Source: Protonemura montana (Eukaryota; Arthropoda; Insecta; Plecoptera; Nemouridae). From it: DNA of 64,000 bases. How positions within the stretch are numbered: the stretch's first letter is position 1; every line of letters begins with the position of its first letter. The notes beneath the pieces are model-generated. The model saw only the letters and a program-made list of their open reading frames with translations. It was not told the DNA's origin and did not search any database. Shown piece by piece: positions 1 through 14,465 of this stretch. The translations under genes were made by a program, and so were the position numbers. Location: the NCBI GenBank assembly GCA_947568835.1, contig OX387605.1, positions 16,806,418-16,870,417 of the forward strand, read 5' to 3'.

Positions 1-3000
1 ACATATTATTGCATTCTAAATTCCAATTTCAACAGCCATCGCCATAGCAACCTCACATGCACTTTAATCTACCGAATGCACATTATCTGCAGTTCATGTA
101 GGTTCGCTACCAGAGGAGCTAATGCACTTTTCAAACAATGCAGCTGGCTTGCTCCATTCAATGTGCACAATAAACATGGGCAAATAATAGACCATGTAAT
201 AACTATGGATCCAGGCCTAACTCGTTTTCGTTCGCTGCATTGCGCAAAGCAGTACTCGTGAATCGTGATATTATTGTCGACTGGAAAATGAGTGGTTTTA
301 ATACATTTTCATTGGGCAGCTTTCAATGAATGCTTTTTATGTGGAATTATTTCAGGGTATCTTGTTGCTGAGTGACAGCCCTCAAAAGAACTGAGGAAGG
401 AACTTCTCTTGACTTTTTTATGGAACATATTCGATTTTTTCGATGTTTTTTTTTTGTTAATGAAAGAATTCGAGAATATTTACGTTTTGAAAAAAAAAAC
501 TCTGTTTTGGAACGCTTGGGATCCAAATATTGACCTCTTCTGTATGACACCTAATAACCCTTTCATCTGTGTTTATAAATTATGTAAATAGTTCGTCTCT
601 TTCAAAAGATTCCGCTAAAACTTCTCAAAGGGCACGTCTAAAGACGTAACCCCAATTGTTTGCACCAAGGAGGCGCAGGTCTCCAGCTGTCTGGAGGAAG
701 TCGCCTCCTCATTTCCGCTCCAAGACATTTTCTCTATCGCGCTTTCCATACAAGATTACCACTTTTCACTTTTCTTTTCCACGCGCTTCGTCCTGCCCCT
801 CTAAACAACACACAGACCTTCTCACATGATTGATGAAGACACATGTATCACAAATTTCAGCTCGACGAACAATTCAGTAGCAGTACAAAAAAAGAGGCCT
901 CATAACAATAGGCAAGTCACAGTGTAAGCCATAAAACATGTTTGGCAAACGATATTCTTAGCAGAGAATATAGACGATCTTTCTGAATTTATTTATTTTT
1001 TGATGTATTTCTCACCATCTCCACTTCTAGCAAAACAAATAACTTTCATATAACTAAATTTATGCAGATGTGCACTTGGGCTGGAATAGACGCTTCTTTA
1101 CTGCGAAAAAACGCTACTATATATCTGCATCAGATTTACTTTTATTGAAAATAGCAATTCAATCTTTTTGTTTTTATACGCGTTTTGTTCATGCACCAAA
1201 GAAAAAATAATGGAGTTACTTTTGCAGCACAGTTAAGAGCAAGTTTTGCGATCGAAAATTCCGCATGGGCAACAATTTATATTATTTAAGTTCAATTTAA
1301 GCAGACTGATTTAATTAACCAAGCAAAAATGCATTAGCCATACGCATTTGAAACTCAATTACAAAAGCCAGACACGTCGTTATACGTCATTCTCATCTAT
1401 ACTTGCGTTACTCTCGCCATTGCATTATGATCAGTCTGCGGATGACTCGCTCTCTTTCTTTGGCAATACATTATGCATTAGAGATGACTGGGACAATGCA
1501 GTTTCTAACCCTCTATTCACCCTCAATCTCATATCTAACACCCCACAGAATACACAAGAACATTTCATGACGGAACCTCAAATCTTTCCCGGCGACACTT
1601 CCATCCCTAATGACTACTTAAAATGATTTGTTTGCTGTTATTTGCGATATTTTGCACGAATACTTGAGTAACCAGCATATTCACAGAGATTCATGGCTTT
1701 TGTATGCTTTGTACATCTCTCCTGATAACAAATGTCTTCCTCGCAGTGATTTCTCGTGTAATTTTTTTGTATTTTTTTCCCCAGCTGTTTGATAAATGTG
1801 TAATATCTTTACATTTTCACTGAGTGGAAAAGTGTGATGATTCAAATTTTGAAATGGCTGCTTGTGATGAAAAGGCTGATTCACTACGCGATGTTTTATT
1901 ATGAAGTATTTCTGAAAGAAAATTTCTAGCCGAAGAATATGCATGGCTAAAAAGTGTGGTGAACAAAATCGGATGAGTACAGTAAGCAGCTAACACCAAA
2001 ATTAGTCAAAGCCCACTTTATTTTACCAACTACACTGCTCAACAAATGATGCATGTAATTTAATTTGACATCAAAATATTTCACGAGCACGTTCACGCAG
2101 TAGATTTTTACAAACATTGCTATTAAAACGATCCAGCCAACTTTACCAGTAGCGAAACCGCTCAAAAGAAAACACTCTCGAAATAAAAACAAACTCAATC
2201 AAACGCATCGAACACAATATCTAGACATGTAAAATGGGGGAGGAAAAATTCCAGGCAGGCAGGCGTGTAAGGGGGACCCACTCAGTGGGGGGACCCTACC
2301 CAAGACGGCACAGGGGTCAGTCTTGGAAAAAAAAAAGCTGAATCATAGCTGACACATTCTAGCGCGAAAGTGCAGCCAGCTTTTGACTAGGATAAGCTTT
2401 AGTGCAAATCAAAAGCGGCCGGAGCGTCGAGATTTAGCCAAGAGTTAAAGGCCGTTGACATTCCTTTTAAAATCTAGTGGTGATCAACAATTAATTGATC
2501 AATTCATTAAAATCTCGATGATTGGCCAAGTAAACGGGCGCTTCGAAAAACAGTCCAGCCAATCAAAACCGGTTTTATTTAAAAGTATTTTGCATGAATG
2601 TCATCCGTTCACGTATTGCTATTCTAATAGCAAACTTGCTTCTAGTTCTTTTTCTTTTATTCGCATTTGCTTTTATTCGTGCGATTTTTGTCACAATTTT
2701 GTGTCCATCATTGGGGCTTATTTTTATGCATTGCACTTGAATAATTCTTAGTTATCTTATTTTTAATTGTGTTTGTGGTTCAGAGATTTCCCATTGAATT
2801 TGAAATTATTTTCGAATATTCAAGCAATCATTCCCAATAGTCAAGAAAAAAGTATCCATATCCACACAACACAGAGAACATCAACTCGCCTCAAACCATA
2901 AAGACGCAACGGTACCAGCGCTACGTCTGAGCACCCCCTCACCCACACGGTTTTGTACAACATCTACACCATGATCTGAAATGTACAACAATTGAATCAG

Positions 3001-3125
3001 TGACCCATGAGCAAGGCATCGCGTTTGATCCACGAGGGTTGCACAAAAGGAACGCGTCGCGGCAGATTACTATAGACGCACGTGCGGGTGTACTGGAGCA
3101 ACTCTCGAGCCGCCCGCGCTAGGGA

Positions 3126-3150
3126 GTAACCCTTGGTGTAACCCTTGGTG
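3126..3150. repeat. Two-copy tandem repeat of GTAACCCTTGGT
   Basis: The 12-base unit GTAACCCTTGGT occurs twice head to tail, followed by a partial third copy. It lies in a locally GC-richer patch (about 3040-3130). No function is visible; replication slippage is the simplest origin. Confidence 0.8.
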
Positions 3151-6100
3151 TATTGGATCTATCGGCCATCAATTCCCAGTAGATCGTGTCATCAGTGCAC
3201 ACATAAACACAATGTGCTTCATAGGGGTGACTGGATGATCTCGACGAGCATTAGCACTTCCATATTGCGTTGTGCAAGTCGACGCCGAGGCCGAAATGCA
3301 GTTTTTGGGGGTGCGTTTTCGGGCATGTTTTATGGAGTGTATATATAGACAGATGTGATATTGATGGGAATTGGTGAAGCTTAAAATTAGTATGTTCTGT
3401 TTGTGTGAGACAAAAAAAAACGCGTGTAATCGATTTTTGTGAAATTGGTCGCTGATGGAGTGTTTTAGGGTTGTTAATTTGGAGGGTTAGTTTCGTTCGG
3501 ATTGGGGTGAAATTTCAGTCGTGAAGACTGAAATGTATTCGTGAGAGCTGTTTTTATATCACGTGTTCAAAGGCAATCAAATGGGAAGGTTACGCGTGCT
3601 TTTGTATTCATTGGTCATTTTGGTTTTGTGATTTTGGCTAGAGTAAAAATGCAGTTATATCAGCGTTACCACTGCATTTCATTTAATCTAAGCCTTACCC
3701 CATAAACATTCTGTTAAGCACAGAAATAAAGCGATGTTTTTTTTGCATATTTCATGGTTCAAAAGCTGGTGCCAAAAGTGCTACGAAGTGGTGCCCCATT
3801 TACTCGAGCTCTCGCACAATTCTCTTGATCTCTCTACAGACTACAAAACTCATATTTTTACAGATGACGCCGCCAAAATGTTTTACCCTGCACCATTCGT
3901 TTTATTTGGACGAACATTTTCCAACACTAAGATACGCTATATATTTAATGCCCTGCCCACTTTGTCAGCGTTGATTACTTTAGGCTGGGTGCAAATATCC
4001 TAATTAGAACATTTTCATACCTTTTTTCCCAAGCAAGCCCAGAGGTGATTATCTCGAGTTGTCTTATTGTTGAGTATAATTATGAGAATCTTGGTTTTTG
4101 CAAGTCTGAGCTGCGCGCGCTGCCTATAGCCATTACCTGTAATTACCTCACAAGAACCATACAAGGAAGAAAGTTTTATCTAACCGGTCACAGGACAATC
4201 TCAATTATTGTACGCTGTACAGGTTGCATAGCACCTAATAGTTAAGCAAAGTCTTATTTAATGTACATCGGCAATTTGTGCGAACATTTATGATCTCTAA
4301 AAATTTCTCGGTTGGTGCAGCAGTCAAATAAATCTTGTGAAGTCTTCCTCATCAAGAGTGTTCTCTCTGATTTCGGAAATTTTGCTAATGAGCGAATCGA
4401 ATAGCATCACTTCTTGGTAGAAGTAAGTTTCATTGAATTGGAGGCCATGGAAATGATCAAACGAACGTCAATCTCTGTATATAATATGATATTGCTCCCT
4501 GATTATGCATAGGTATACAAGGAAAATTAGAGCAATGTGAGGACTGCAGTGAATTTGCCAGCTCACTTCAGCTGGGCGTATACCATTGCAATAAAATAGT
4601 ATTTTGAGAGACTGTAAATTGAATTTACCTCTATAATTCAACATCAACACTCAACAGCAGCGTGAATAGTAGTAGAATGTATAACTTGTTTCGACACGCC
4701 AGCTACACTTATGCAAATTTATCCGGCGTTCATTCATCATCTCAGTGATCGTAAAGCAGAGGGTCGAGCTTTAGCGTCCAGCGCAGGACACGACACGTTC
4801 TAATTCTCTACTAAAGAAAATTTCAAAAACTTTACAGCTTTTCCACCTCCACCAGTAAAAACTCAAACGTCCGACCTTTCAGATCACCACTGTAAAGAGT
4901 AATATTATGCAACCCCAGCATAACAAGGTACAAAAATCAACTAATAGTGTTACTGAAACGTACAGTTAAAGGGAAACTTTCAAAGCCCCGTGGTGTTCGT
5001 GTACAGCCAGTAGTTTCGTGAATCTCGAATGAAAATTACTTTTCACTGGAATGGCCTGGTCTAACATAAGGACGAGATTCAATGATTTTAACCCGCAGAA
5101 ATTCACTCTGTGTGTTTTCTCTCGAGGGAAATCTGAGTGTGGTTAGCCGATTACATTGGAGATGATAAAAAGTAGAAATTCGCACCTAGCGGCGTTCACA
5201 CATGGACCAAGCCACATGATTATTTTCTTGCATCGATGGCTTTAAAATGTAAAGAGCTTTGGTTACATAGTCAGCAGGAAGTAATCATGCATAGGATAAT
5301 TATCTTCGTAAGGTATTATTCTTTTCTTACCACCGTGAAGGTCTGTGGTTTTTTAATACTCAAATTGTCGCACCACAATCTTAAGCGATGTTTTCCTTTT
5401 CAAATCAAGGTAAGATAGTTTCAACTTTTGTTAAAAATTCGAATCCCAGTATGACAATGCCTATATTTTCATTGGGTGTCATCAAGAAATGCACAGATAA
5501 TTTGACTTTAACTGAGTCGGCAAAGACGTTCTGAGCGAAGTCATCACAATGAAATGATAGTTAAATACAATTAGATTAAGATTCCTGTCAACAAAGATGC
5601 AACGTTCGTGCTTGGAAGCGATGCATCATTTGAATGGTGGCTAGTTTCTTGCAAACTGACTTCAGCTAATGCTGGATAATTGTCTGCCACAGATTAACTT
5701 ACACTCCTTGTCGACTATGCGTTGTCATCCGCCTAGTTTTTGTCACTGCTACAAATCCCCAAGCTCGAGGACGAGATGGGAGCGTACTGGACGATCAACG
5801 ATATTAATCATATTATAATAATTGTTTAACTCCTTCGATAACGACGATGCAAATCACCGCTATAGCTCGGTGGAGATCTGAAAGGGCGATGCCAAATCAG
5901 ATCCAAACCGAGCAGTGAGTTTATTTTCGCCGGTTGATTCGTTGCCAATTTCGAGAATCATTGATTTTATTTCCCGTTTCGGGCATTTTCTCTACGTTTG
6001 GTGACGCGACACAGGAAACCAATTTGCTGGAGCTTTTTATCTCCGCTCTAATTAAACAAGGTTGCGTGGCTTTATCGGGTATAGCCGACAGCTTTATTTA

Positions 6101-9100
6101 AAATCAATTTAACGTCTTTTGTCGGTGTCTAAATTTCTGATAAAATCGTTATTTTTCCTTATTACAAAATGAACATGCTGTTTCACTAATCCATTTTAGC
6201 ACAAATCGAATAAAGAATCGGCGCCAGTTCATATCGAGCGAGCTATGGTTTTAAAGGATGCTTCTATCTAGTAAATGATCTACAGTTGCGGGCAGCTGTT
6301 GTTGAAGGGTTATCTTGGGGCCCCCACACACTTCCACTGACCACTGTTAATAATTGCACGAATCAATATTTGAAATGGTCAACCGACAACTCGCGGTCTG
6401 TTTGGACGAGATGCTGGCCACTAGGGCCTGTGGCAGCAGCGCCCAGCATGCCCCGATCGCTACAAGGGATGGGTCGAGCCACAGAAAACGCCGTCTAGGT
6501 TCGCATTATCTCTATCCGAGCTTAGAGCATCAGTTTGCTCTCTCGACCACAAAGTGGTTGTTCAATTAAACTACAGCATCTTCAACCATTCTCATTTAGT
6601 CCAAGCTTTTCTTCATCTTCTTCGTGGACGTTTCAGGGGCCACTAATGCTTATACAACAGGATTCTTAAGACTTTAATTAAAATTTTAACCTAAATTATG
6701 TTTTAGTCGGTATAATTTGTCATGTTAGGTGAGATTTGACGTAGCTGATGAAAATGCCATGCCAAACTATAATTAATGGACCGTGGTGTCGTTTTTTGAA
6801 GCAATTAAAGCGTGATCTTCTTTGCTCTGTGCTAGTGAGAAAGGTTCTGCTTGGTTTGGCACCACTTCTGTCTCCAGCATTTTTGTTGAATGAAACTCGA
6901 AAACAACGAAAAAACTGTCCCTTGATTGCGTTTGTGTCTTAGCACAAGGAAAGACACCAGAAGAAAAACGAGACGGAGTTTACTTTTTGTGCGCTCTCTC
7001 GTCGCGCGTTGCTTTGTAAATGTTGTTGAAGATTGCAGCTACTTTGTAGGTAAATGGCTCTTTTATTGCTTCATAAAGCAATGTCATTTTCCGCCAACAA
7101 ATTGCATAGATGTTTCTTTCGTACATGAACAATTTAAAACAACTAATTGAAACCAATTTCCATTTCATAACGCCATGGTCGGTCGGTCAGTAACTTAATT
7201 TCAATCCCGTTTAAATAATTAGCAAATTTCTCATCATAAATTGCATAGTCTACTATTAGGACAGGAAAATTGTAATTTTCTTTTCTTTTAGCGTTCTGCA
7301 TGACCATAGCTCGTTAAAACCATGTACTTTGCATGCACTTTACACAATGCACAATCGCAACACGCTGTATTAAAATTTAAAACAACAAACTAAGTGCATT
7401 ATTAATTATTCAATAAACAAAAAAGCATGTTTCGGCAGGTAATCTACTGTTTTTGATACATTGGAAACCTGTATGTATGCCTGACTAGCTACAGGAGCGG
7501 GCATGTGTGTGCCGCTTATACAATCTTGGCTTGTCTCTACCTGAGTTTTGTCGTGTAGCCGTGATTTAATCAGGGTGGTGGGCGTGTCTGGAAACACGCG
7601 TGTTTTTCAGCATTTTCTGCATAACTCCTTACCCAACATGCAATGGATATAATGAGTGATTAGCGTGTTGCATATCACCTAGGGGATGCATGAATTCATG
7701 AGCTTGAAGCCCAACTGATTATCTGCCATCCCACAAATTGACGCATGCAGTCGAGACAATTAATCATGCTGATTAATATGTTTATTTCCATTCATGAAAA
7801 GCAGAAGAAAGTTTATAGAAGCGCATTGGAGTTCAGAAATATTTCAGATTTAATTTGAATCAGGTCTGTGTTAGATCCACTAATATAAGATAGCATATTT
7901 ACTTTGTATTTATTTGCTCCTTTGAAACTAATTGTAGTAGTAAGCTATGAACAACAAAATAAAGATTATATTGGACATATATTGACAGATGGACGTATTG
8001 ACATTGATTCATAACCAGTTAACAGATCGAATTTTAGTTTTGGGGTTTAGTGTTTGAAAATAACCCTATTATTGACACAGGGGAAAGGATGGTATCTTAC
8101 AAGTTTTTTATATTGTTTGATCGAAAGACATTCCGTTTACCAAACGTAGCTGCTGGTATCGGAAGGTAATATTTGTATTTCCTTATCTTTATACAACAGA
8201 GATTATTTTCTCTTGCATCTCACATCATGCCGCATGGCCTTACACTTCTTAGCATTGAAACCGACCAGGAAATACATTCTTTGCGAGGAAATACTCATAT
8301 CTTATCACATATAGAAATGTTTAAATTGAGACATTCGTTGGTACGGAAAAAGGTAGAGTGTGTACAAACTAGATCCTTAAGAGCCTAAATTTCACCACAA
8401 AACATTTTGATGCGCGACGAAGCGTAAAATCATTCTTCGAACGTGAGATGATTTCACAAGTGTGTGGTCAAGAAAAGGTATTATCAAAATATTTACATGC
8501 ATCATTGCGACGTTACAGTTTTTTTATTTAATTTCAAACACATAGCAACCATTTAAAGTAAAAAACTAGTTTTTTGCTGAAGCTTAATCGTATAATCTTA
8601 GAAATTATAAACGGTAATAACAGGGAAATAAACCTGCCAATCACCAAAATTAGGACTTGTTTTACGGGGCTCATATGCACCGACGTTCAAAAATAGTCTC
8701 TATACACCATTAATTTAATTGTGCACTTCACTGATCTCGTTTAAAACCGGACTTAAAGTCAATTAATACCAAGCGATTTCTTTAATTCACTGGCTTGCGG
8801 ACGGTGTCTAAATTTCTGAAGCACGCCTAGCACGGTGTAGTCACATAGTGTATCACTCCGGGTCCACGACGTAATTGCCAATGAGGGGTTGTGTCCACCA
8901 GCTCTCAGCTAAATTAAAGCTGGCATATTATCTCTAACTGAGGGAAGCTACCAGACAACGTTTCAACACTTTACAAGAGGGGACAATTTAAGCTTAATGG
9001 TTCATAAATTCACCGGGACATAAATGCAATTTGGCACTTTCAGCCAATGTGTCCGAAAAACTGACCTCACGTTTTGGTGAACGCGGGATTCACACGGGAA

Positions 9101-11797
9101 CCAAGTCGAGGCAATCTCGCTGTACGCTAGTTTATGATGTGATTAAAACTCCTGTTTTTAAATCTCTTGAACAAACATTGTGGTTTTCGTGGGTTTAAAT
9201 TACGTTTTAAATAGCATTTACTAATAAACTATTTCAATATGTTATACGCTTGTTTCGATTGAAGTTTAAATTCTTACGCTGTAGCTGCTTTAATAATTCA
9301 TGGAGATATGAATACTATCATCTTCAACTATTCTATGGCACGCTATAAAGGAAACGGAATTTGTATTTTCTTAGATGATCCTAAACATAAGTTAAAATGT
9401 TTCAAAACTTGAACAACCCTTGGGACAAACAAAAGGCCCAGCGGGCAGTTTTGACACACACTTTCGACTTATGTCAAGTTGCGTTTGGGTCCTCTTGGAA
9501 GATGCAAATCCACTCTAAAATGTCAAGAATATTGTTGAAAATTCAAAAATTTCTTTGCCGAATTCAGAACAGCATAATTGTATTTGTCCCATTCTTCCTT
9601 TGGCCATTCAATAGCTTTCCTATGCATGTGCCTGCATGTGCTTGGTTTATTTACCAACTGACCGCATAGGTATGAAGTGTGCTTGAGTACAAAGACTACC
9701 GCTGTTTTTCTAAGATAGCACGTACGTTCTTCACCAGTCGTCGACACGAGTGCAAGGTTCAGATCGTGCCCCGCTAATCGTATCTCTCTCGAATCTTACC
9801 AGTCAATAGGTACGACTTCGTTCCAAAGTAAGGAGGAGATTATCTACATGTGTGCTGAAGTGCTGCCTGTGTTTTTACAGGTAAAAAACAATCAACTCTT
9901 GACGCTTAAGTTGAGAATGGTGCTCATAGGTACTTACACCGGAATGAAATGTAAGGTATACCTTTAGAATGTGTGTAATTACATAGAATTGCTTTGGTGA
10001 TCCTGTTAAATATCTGAGCGCAAAACGTAATGTTCAATCCATGTGTGAAATGGAACGGTACCAAAAAATATGTCCTTCAAGTATTTTGCGGACCTCCTTC
10101 AGAGAACGGCACATCAAAATGTGTCGCTTGTTCACAAGCAACGCATAGCTTTGTGATTTGTAGGTGAACGCCTGTTTTTTCAATTTGCAAACGGAAATGA
10201 CCGTCCATAAAGATATTTGTCGCAATAACTTTGTTTTAACAACTTCGAACACCTTTGCTATTGACGGGAAAACTATAAAAATGGTGCTATTAATTTACAG
10301 TCTGCAACGATTTAGTAGCAGACCAGTCGAAGGTTTTTGTAAACTCTGGCCCATTTTTACTCTCGAACACAGACGTGGGACTCTTTCATAAATAAAGCAT
10401 TTTCCATAAATATTACTTGAAAGTTGGGGTCCTTTGTTGCATGAATTGTTCTATCAGCCAAGAAAATTAAGATCAAATGGGTCAAATTTTCTTTAATTTT
10501 AACTCCTTGAAATGAAATGAATTTTCATATTCCAACGATGACTCTGCTCCAACGAGAAGGAACTTATTTCTTGTTTCATGGGTAGACAGGTATTCATGAT
10601 AAAGTATAATTATAACATTCCATTGCCAAAAAAAAAGGAATAAGGAAAAAACACGCTTTTATAATATAATACCAGGCATTAACACTTCCAAGGTTTCCTG
10701 GGCTTTCAAGCTACCGGAGGAACCAATTGAGTGGAAATCATAAGCAATTGCTTATTAATTAGCTAATAAGAATTAACAGTTATAACAAAGCTTAGACGAA
10801 TTAATGAGTTTTTAACTTGAGTATCAATTATCAAAGACTTTAAATTACTTTCTCTGCTTAACTGTAATATGAGCGCCAGGTAATTCACGCGTTGGTGGTG
10901 TTTAAGATTTAGTAAATGGGCTAAGGTAATGGTTGGTCGTTATTTCCTGATCTACCTGATGCTAACGTGTGATTTATGAGCTCATTATGAAGTGTTTTGT
11001 TTCAGTTTTGGAAGGAGGAGGTGAAATGATATATGCCAGTGATTACGTTTTATCGATTGCGTCAGTTGCACCGGTAATAAACGCTAATTGTCATTTAATT
11101 TACTCACTGATAATTTGGTTCGTTTTGATAACATTCTCATTTCATGAAATAAAAGTTCCTTGAGTTACCTTTTTAGTTCAAATAGTAAAATATAATGCTA
11201 CTTATATTACCAAAGACGGACCGTTTTTCCTTTTCCTAAATTATTTTCGAGTTCAATAGTTCCACTGTAGTTTGAACAAGTAGTTCGAACATTACCTCCA
11301 AACGAAGTGGAAGAGTTCTCGTCACAGCCACATCGAATTGTTTCAAATGCAGTTTCAGAAGATCCTTTGATGTGACAATAATTGCATTATTGCAGCTTGC
11401 TGGATGTCCATTGAAATTAATCAAACGTAAATAGCAACTGCATTTTTTTCTGCTTCCCTGTTCTTCTTTTCTCTTTTTTCTATTGCGTTATCGATTCTAT
11501 TTAGAAACGTGCACTATTATTTTCTACTTCCAATGGCAGAAATATCCGGAATGAGAACAACAACACCCTCGTGGTGTTATTGGAAAGATATTGAATTCGG
11601 ATAACAGGCACTTCATTCCCATTTCCTCCTTTCATTCCCAGAATCCTTCTTCCAGACAATTTGACATAAATTGAAACCCACATTTTTTGGATGTACACAA
11701 ATGCGTTACGTTCTGTTTGCATCCATTACCTTTCAGAATATCTGCTCGAACATTTGTTACTTTTTCGCATCGGTTATGGGCTGAGGGGTGGTTGGTA

Positions 11798-11823
11798 GGG
11801 GGGGGGGGGGGGGGGGGGGGGGG
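11798..11823. repeat. Poly-G tract (26 G)
   Basis: An uninterrupted run of 26 guanines follows a G-rich lead-in (GGGCTGAGGGGTGGTTGGTA). It can form G-quadruplex structures in principle, and its true length is uncertain because such runs are prone to sequencing and assembly error. Confidence 0.9.
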
Positions 11824-12990
11824 TGGCTGAAAGCCAAAAATCTTTTAATCTTTCTCTTCGAAATATTAAGCCCAAAAGAAATACACGGCCGACCGACTCT
11901 TTACTGGAAGCAGAGAGCAGTGAATCTGTTTTGCGAGGGGGACTTAGCATGGGGCCAGATGAAGCTGCGAGCTCGAAATCGATGCAACTCTTATGTTCTA
12001 TATTTTCTCCCAGTTTACACTCTCCAGTTGTTCAAAATGTGCCTCTGTACAAAAAATTGTGAAATTTTTGTATAATAACCATGGGCTTAGTTTTCTTATT
12101 AGATAGCAATTTTAATAATTGGTGATGATGGACACGAAACATGTTACAAAAATAAAATAAAAAATCCATAATATATCCATGTTGATATCAAAAACCCTTA
12201 TTATATATCGGTTCAGAAACCGTTATCTCTGATACCTTAAAAAGCAAAAAACCGGGGTTACCAAGTACGACACTTTTCCATACCGTGCAGACTTATAAAT
12301 ATGCTAACATAAAGGCAAAGAGGCATTTTAAAGTCAACAATGTTCTCAATTCGAAGCACGTCCCACCAATTTGCGGTAACCATCTCCCTAAATCACTGAA
12401 TCTGTTTGCGGAGATAAAGAACAATTCAATTCCAAGCCCGTATGATTCATAACCACGGCGTGCCAATGGAAGTCGTGCCCCACCTTTCATTTGGTCCCGA
12501 TCATCCCTTACACGACGCCCGGCGAGGGTGTCTAGCTACTTGCGATCAACACCTAGTCCAACAGTGTGTCAAAGACTCCGTCTACTTTGATACCATGCCC
12601 GCGTTAATGTGTAATCTTTTGCTATCAAAGGAAGAGCACGTTTTCCTTCTGGAAAAGAGAAATAATCTCTGAGCTGAACATGTTTTCGCATCCTTAGCAT
12701 TACTGATTGCTTTCCTTTTCTCCCACGAACTTGTTCGGTCTCTTTCTGTATCGGAACATACATGCAAGAAGCCATTATGCATCCAGAAGTATGACATCGG
12801 CATTCAGAGAGAGTTTTCTTCTCTGATCTTAAAATATCTGAATTCATCTCATACCAAAATGTTGATCCAAGGAACTTCATCCCTAAGTAAGGTGCAATTG
12901 TGTAGCACCCCATTTCACTTAATCGCTGCAAGACCGTCGAGCCTTAACCCTCCAAGTGACAAATGCTTTCTTGCTGTATTTCTTCTGCGC

Positions 12991-13062
12991 TCCCATAGCC
13001 TTGCGGTCTAAGACATTGTCCTGAAATCCAGGGGGTGGGAGTAACATTCTCTACTGGCATTG
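12991..13062 (+). repeat. tRNA-Leu-like SINE head or tRNA pseudogene
   Basis: The run TAGCCTTGCGGTCTAAGACA is close to the A-box/D-arm of eukaryotic tRNA-Leu, whose typical form is TGGCCGAGCGGTCTAAGGC. It is followed at the right distance by GGGAG, a 7-base loop and CTCTA, a degenerate T-arm with four of five possible pairs (one a G-T wobble). The anticodon stem does not pair well and the B-box has lost the TTCGA core, so a working tRNA is unlikely. A tRNA-derived SINE head or a decayed tRNA copy fits best. A 42-codon ATG frame (13070-13198) directly downstream may belong to the same repeat. Confidence 0.4.
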
Positions 13063-14465
13063 TGTTGCGATGAGCAAGAAGTTCTGCGCGGCCTGCCCGG
13101 CACTTGTGTATAGCGGTGGTGACATTCGAAGAGCTCGAGGGGTGGCTACCTGTCAGATCTCAGCTCCGTTAAAAGCGACCAAGCTCTTACATTTCTGACA
13201 GTTCTGTCCACAAGAAACAATGGGCAACGTAAGGAGCAAAAAAAACAAGATGATATCGTTTCAATGGTGAGCCTAAGACAATTGGGGGTGATTGAATTCA
13301 GATCTTGAAATTTGATATCGAGTAGATCGATGAAAAGAAAATGTTTTAGATATGATTTCCTTTCGGGCATTATTTTTTTCAATCAAGCTTTTTTTAATAG
13401 ATATATTTCCTCTCGTACGTTTTTCGTTCAAGCCCAGACCCAAAATCTACTTTCTTTCGAAAATGTTATGAAAACTGCTACAACCTTGCTAAGGGCTTGC
13501 TTCTTTGTTTTCATACAAAGGCAATGTTCTTAAAATCATCTCGAAATGTTCCAAAACAGATATTTACTCAAGACACAAACACACCTGGATCAAATCGAGG
13601 AAGATCAGACAAAGAGGTTCACGTCTTCACGTTTTAATGAATGCCTAATAGCTCGGCCTCTTTTAAGTAGTCAAACCACGGCTTTTCATCCCTCGTCACG
13701 TCATTCGCCAGAGCTAAGAGAAAGAGATAGTTGACGATCTAAATTATAAATTTCACGCCAGCTAACACCAGCGCACGTGAAACCTTCCATTACAAAATAT
13801 TCGCTTTCCAACATCAGAAACGCTTCGAAATATATTTATGTAAAGGTACATTTTCTTTCAGACCTTCTTAAAATATATAATCAGCTACTTAAAAATGAAA
13901 AACTCTGTGAATCAGACAGCCTCAGGGCCAATCAGAGACGTTAAAATAACGATCTATTCCACAAATTTAATAATTAAACCTTAAGATTTCTTCAACCCTT
14001 GTCAATCTGTCCAACTACCAAAACTACAGAGAATCTCAAAGAAGTATTTATCTTCATTGAAGCGTTTGTCTTGTTAAAGGTTATAGCTTCAAAATATACA
14101 TTAGCAGCAAGTATTTCCTTTGACGTTGGCTTATAATCAAACCTCCCTACACGGTCTCCCTAGCACGGGGCCATACAGGAAGAACGTGTTATCGTTAATT
14201 CCCTCACTGTATGTAATAACAGCGAGCAACCCATGTGCTCAACGACGGCGACCGGCGGCGGCGTCGTTAGCCGTGGTCGTGGCGGTTTCCATTCGGGCCT
14301 GCGGGCAGCCAACTTCCAGAAAGGGGTCTGTCTCATTGAGATCAATCTTCTCCCATAGCACTAATGAGAACTTCCGGTGATGAGAAAACAAGTTTTGTTG
14401 TTTTCGCTGAGGCGCCTCTCTTGTGGGAAATGGTAAAACAGTGTGCGTTGACGCTCGGCGGGTGA

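Larger units (their letters stand above)
1..12990. other. AT-rich noncoding stretch, no gene recognised
   Basis: I see no convincing gene on either strand. Open frames are under about 120 codons, several need a non-ATG start, and none resembles a known family. The stretch holds a short tandem duplication of GTAACCCTTGGT near 3126-3150, a palindromic TAAT-rich block at 10741-10770, an 18-base word shared between 6123-6140 and 8812-8829, and a 26-base poly-G run at 11798-11823. It could be intronic or intergenic. Small exons without start or stop signals could be missed by eye. Confidence 0.6.

Noticed and set aside
12569-12931. A 120-codon frame on the minus strand
   Set aside because: It needs a TTG start, overlaps another frame on the same strand and resembles nothing known.
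13070-13198. A 42-codon ATG frame with a CxxC-like start (MSKKFCAACP)
   Set aside because: It directly follows the tRNA-Leu-like element and may be part of the same repeat. Too short to call.
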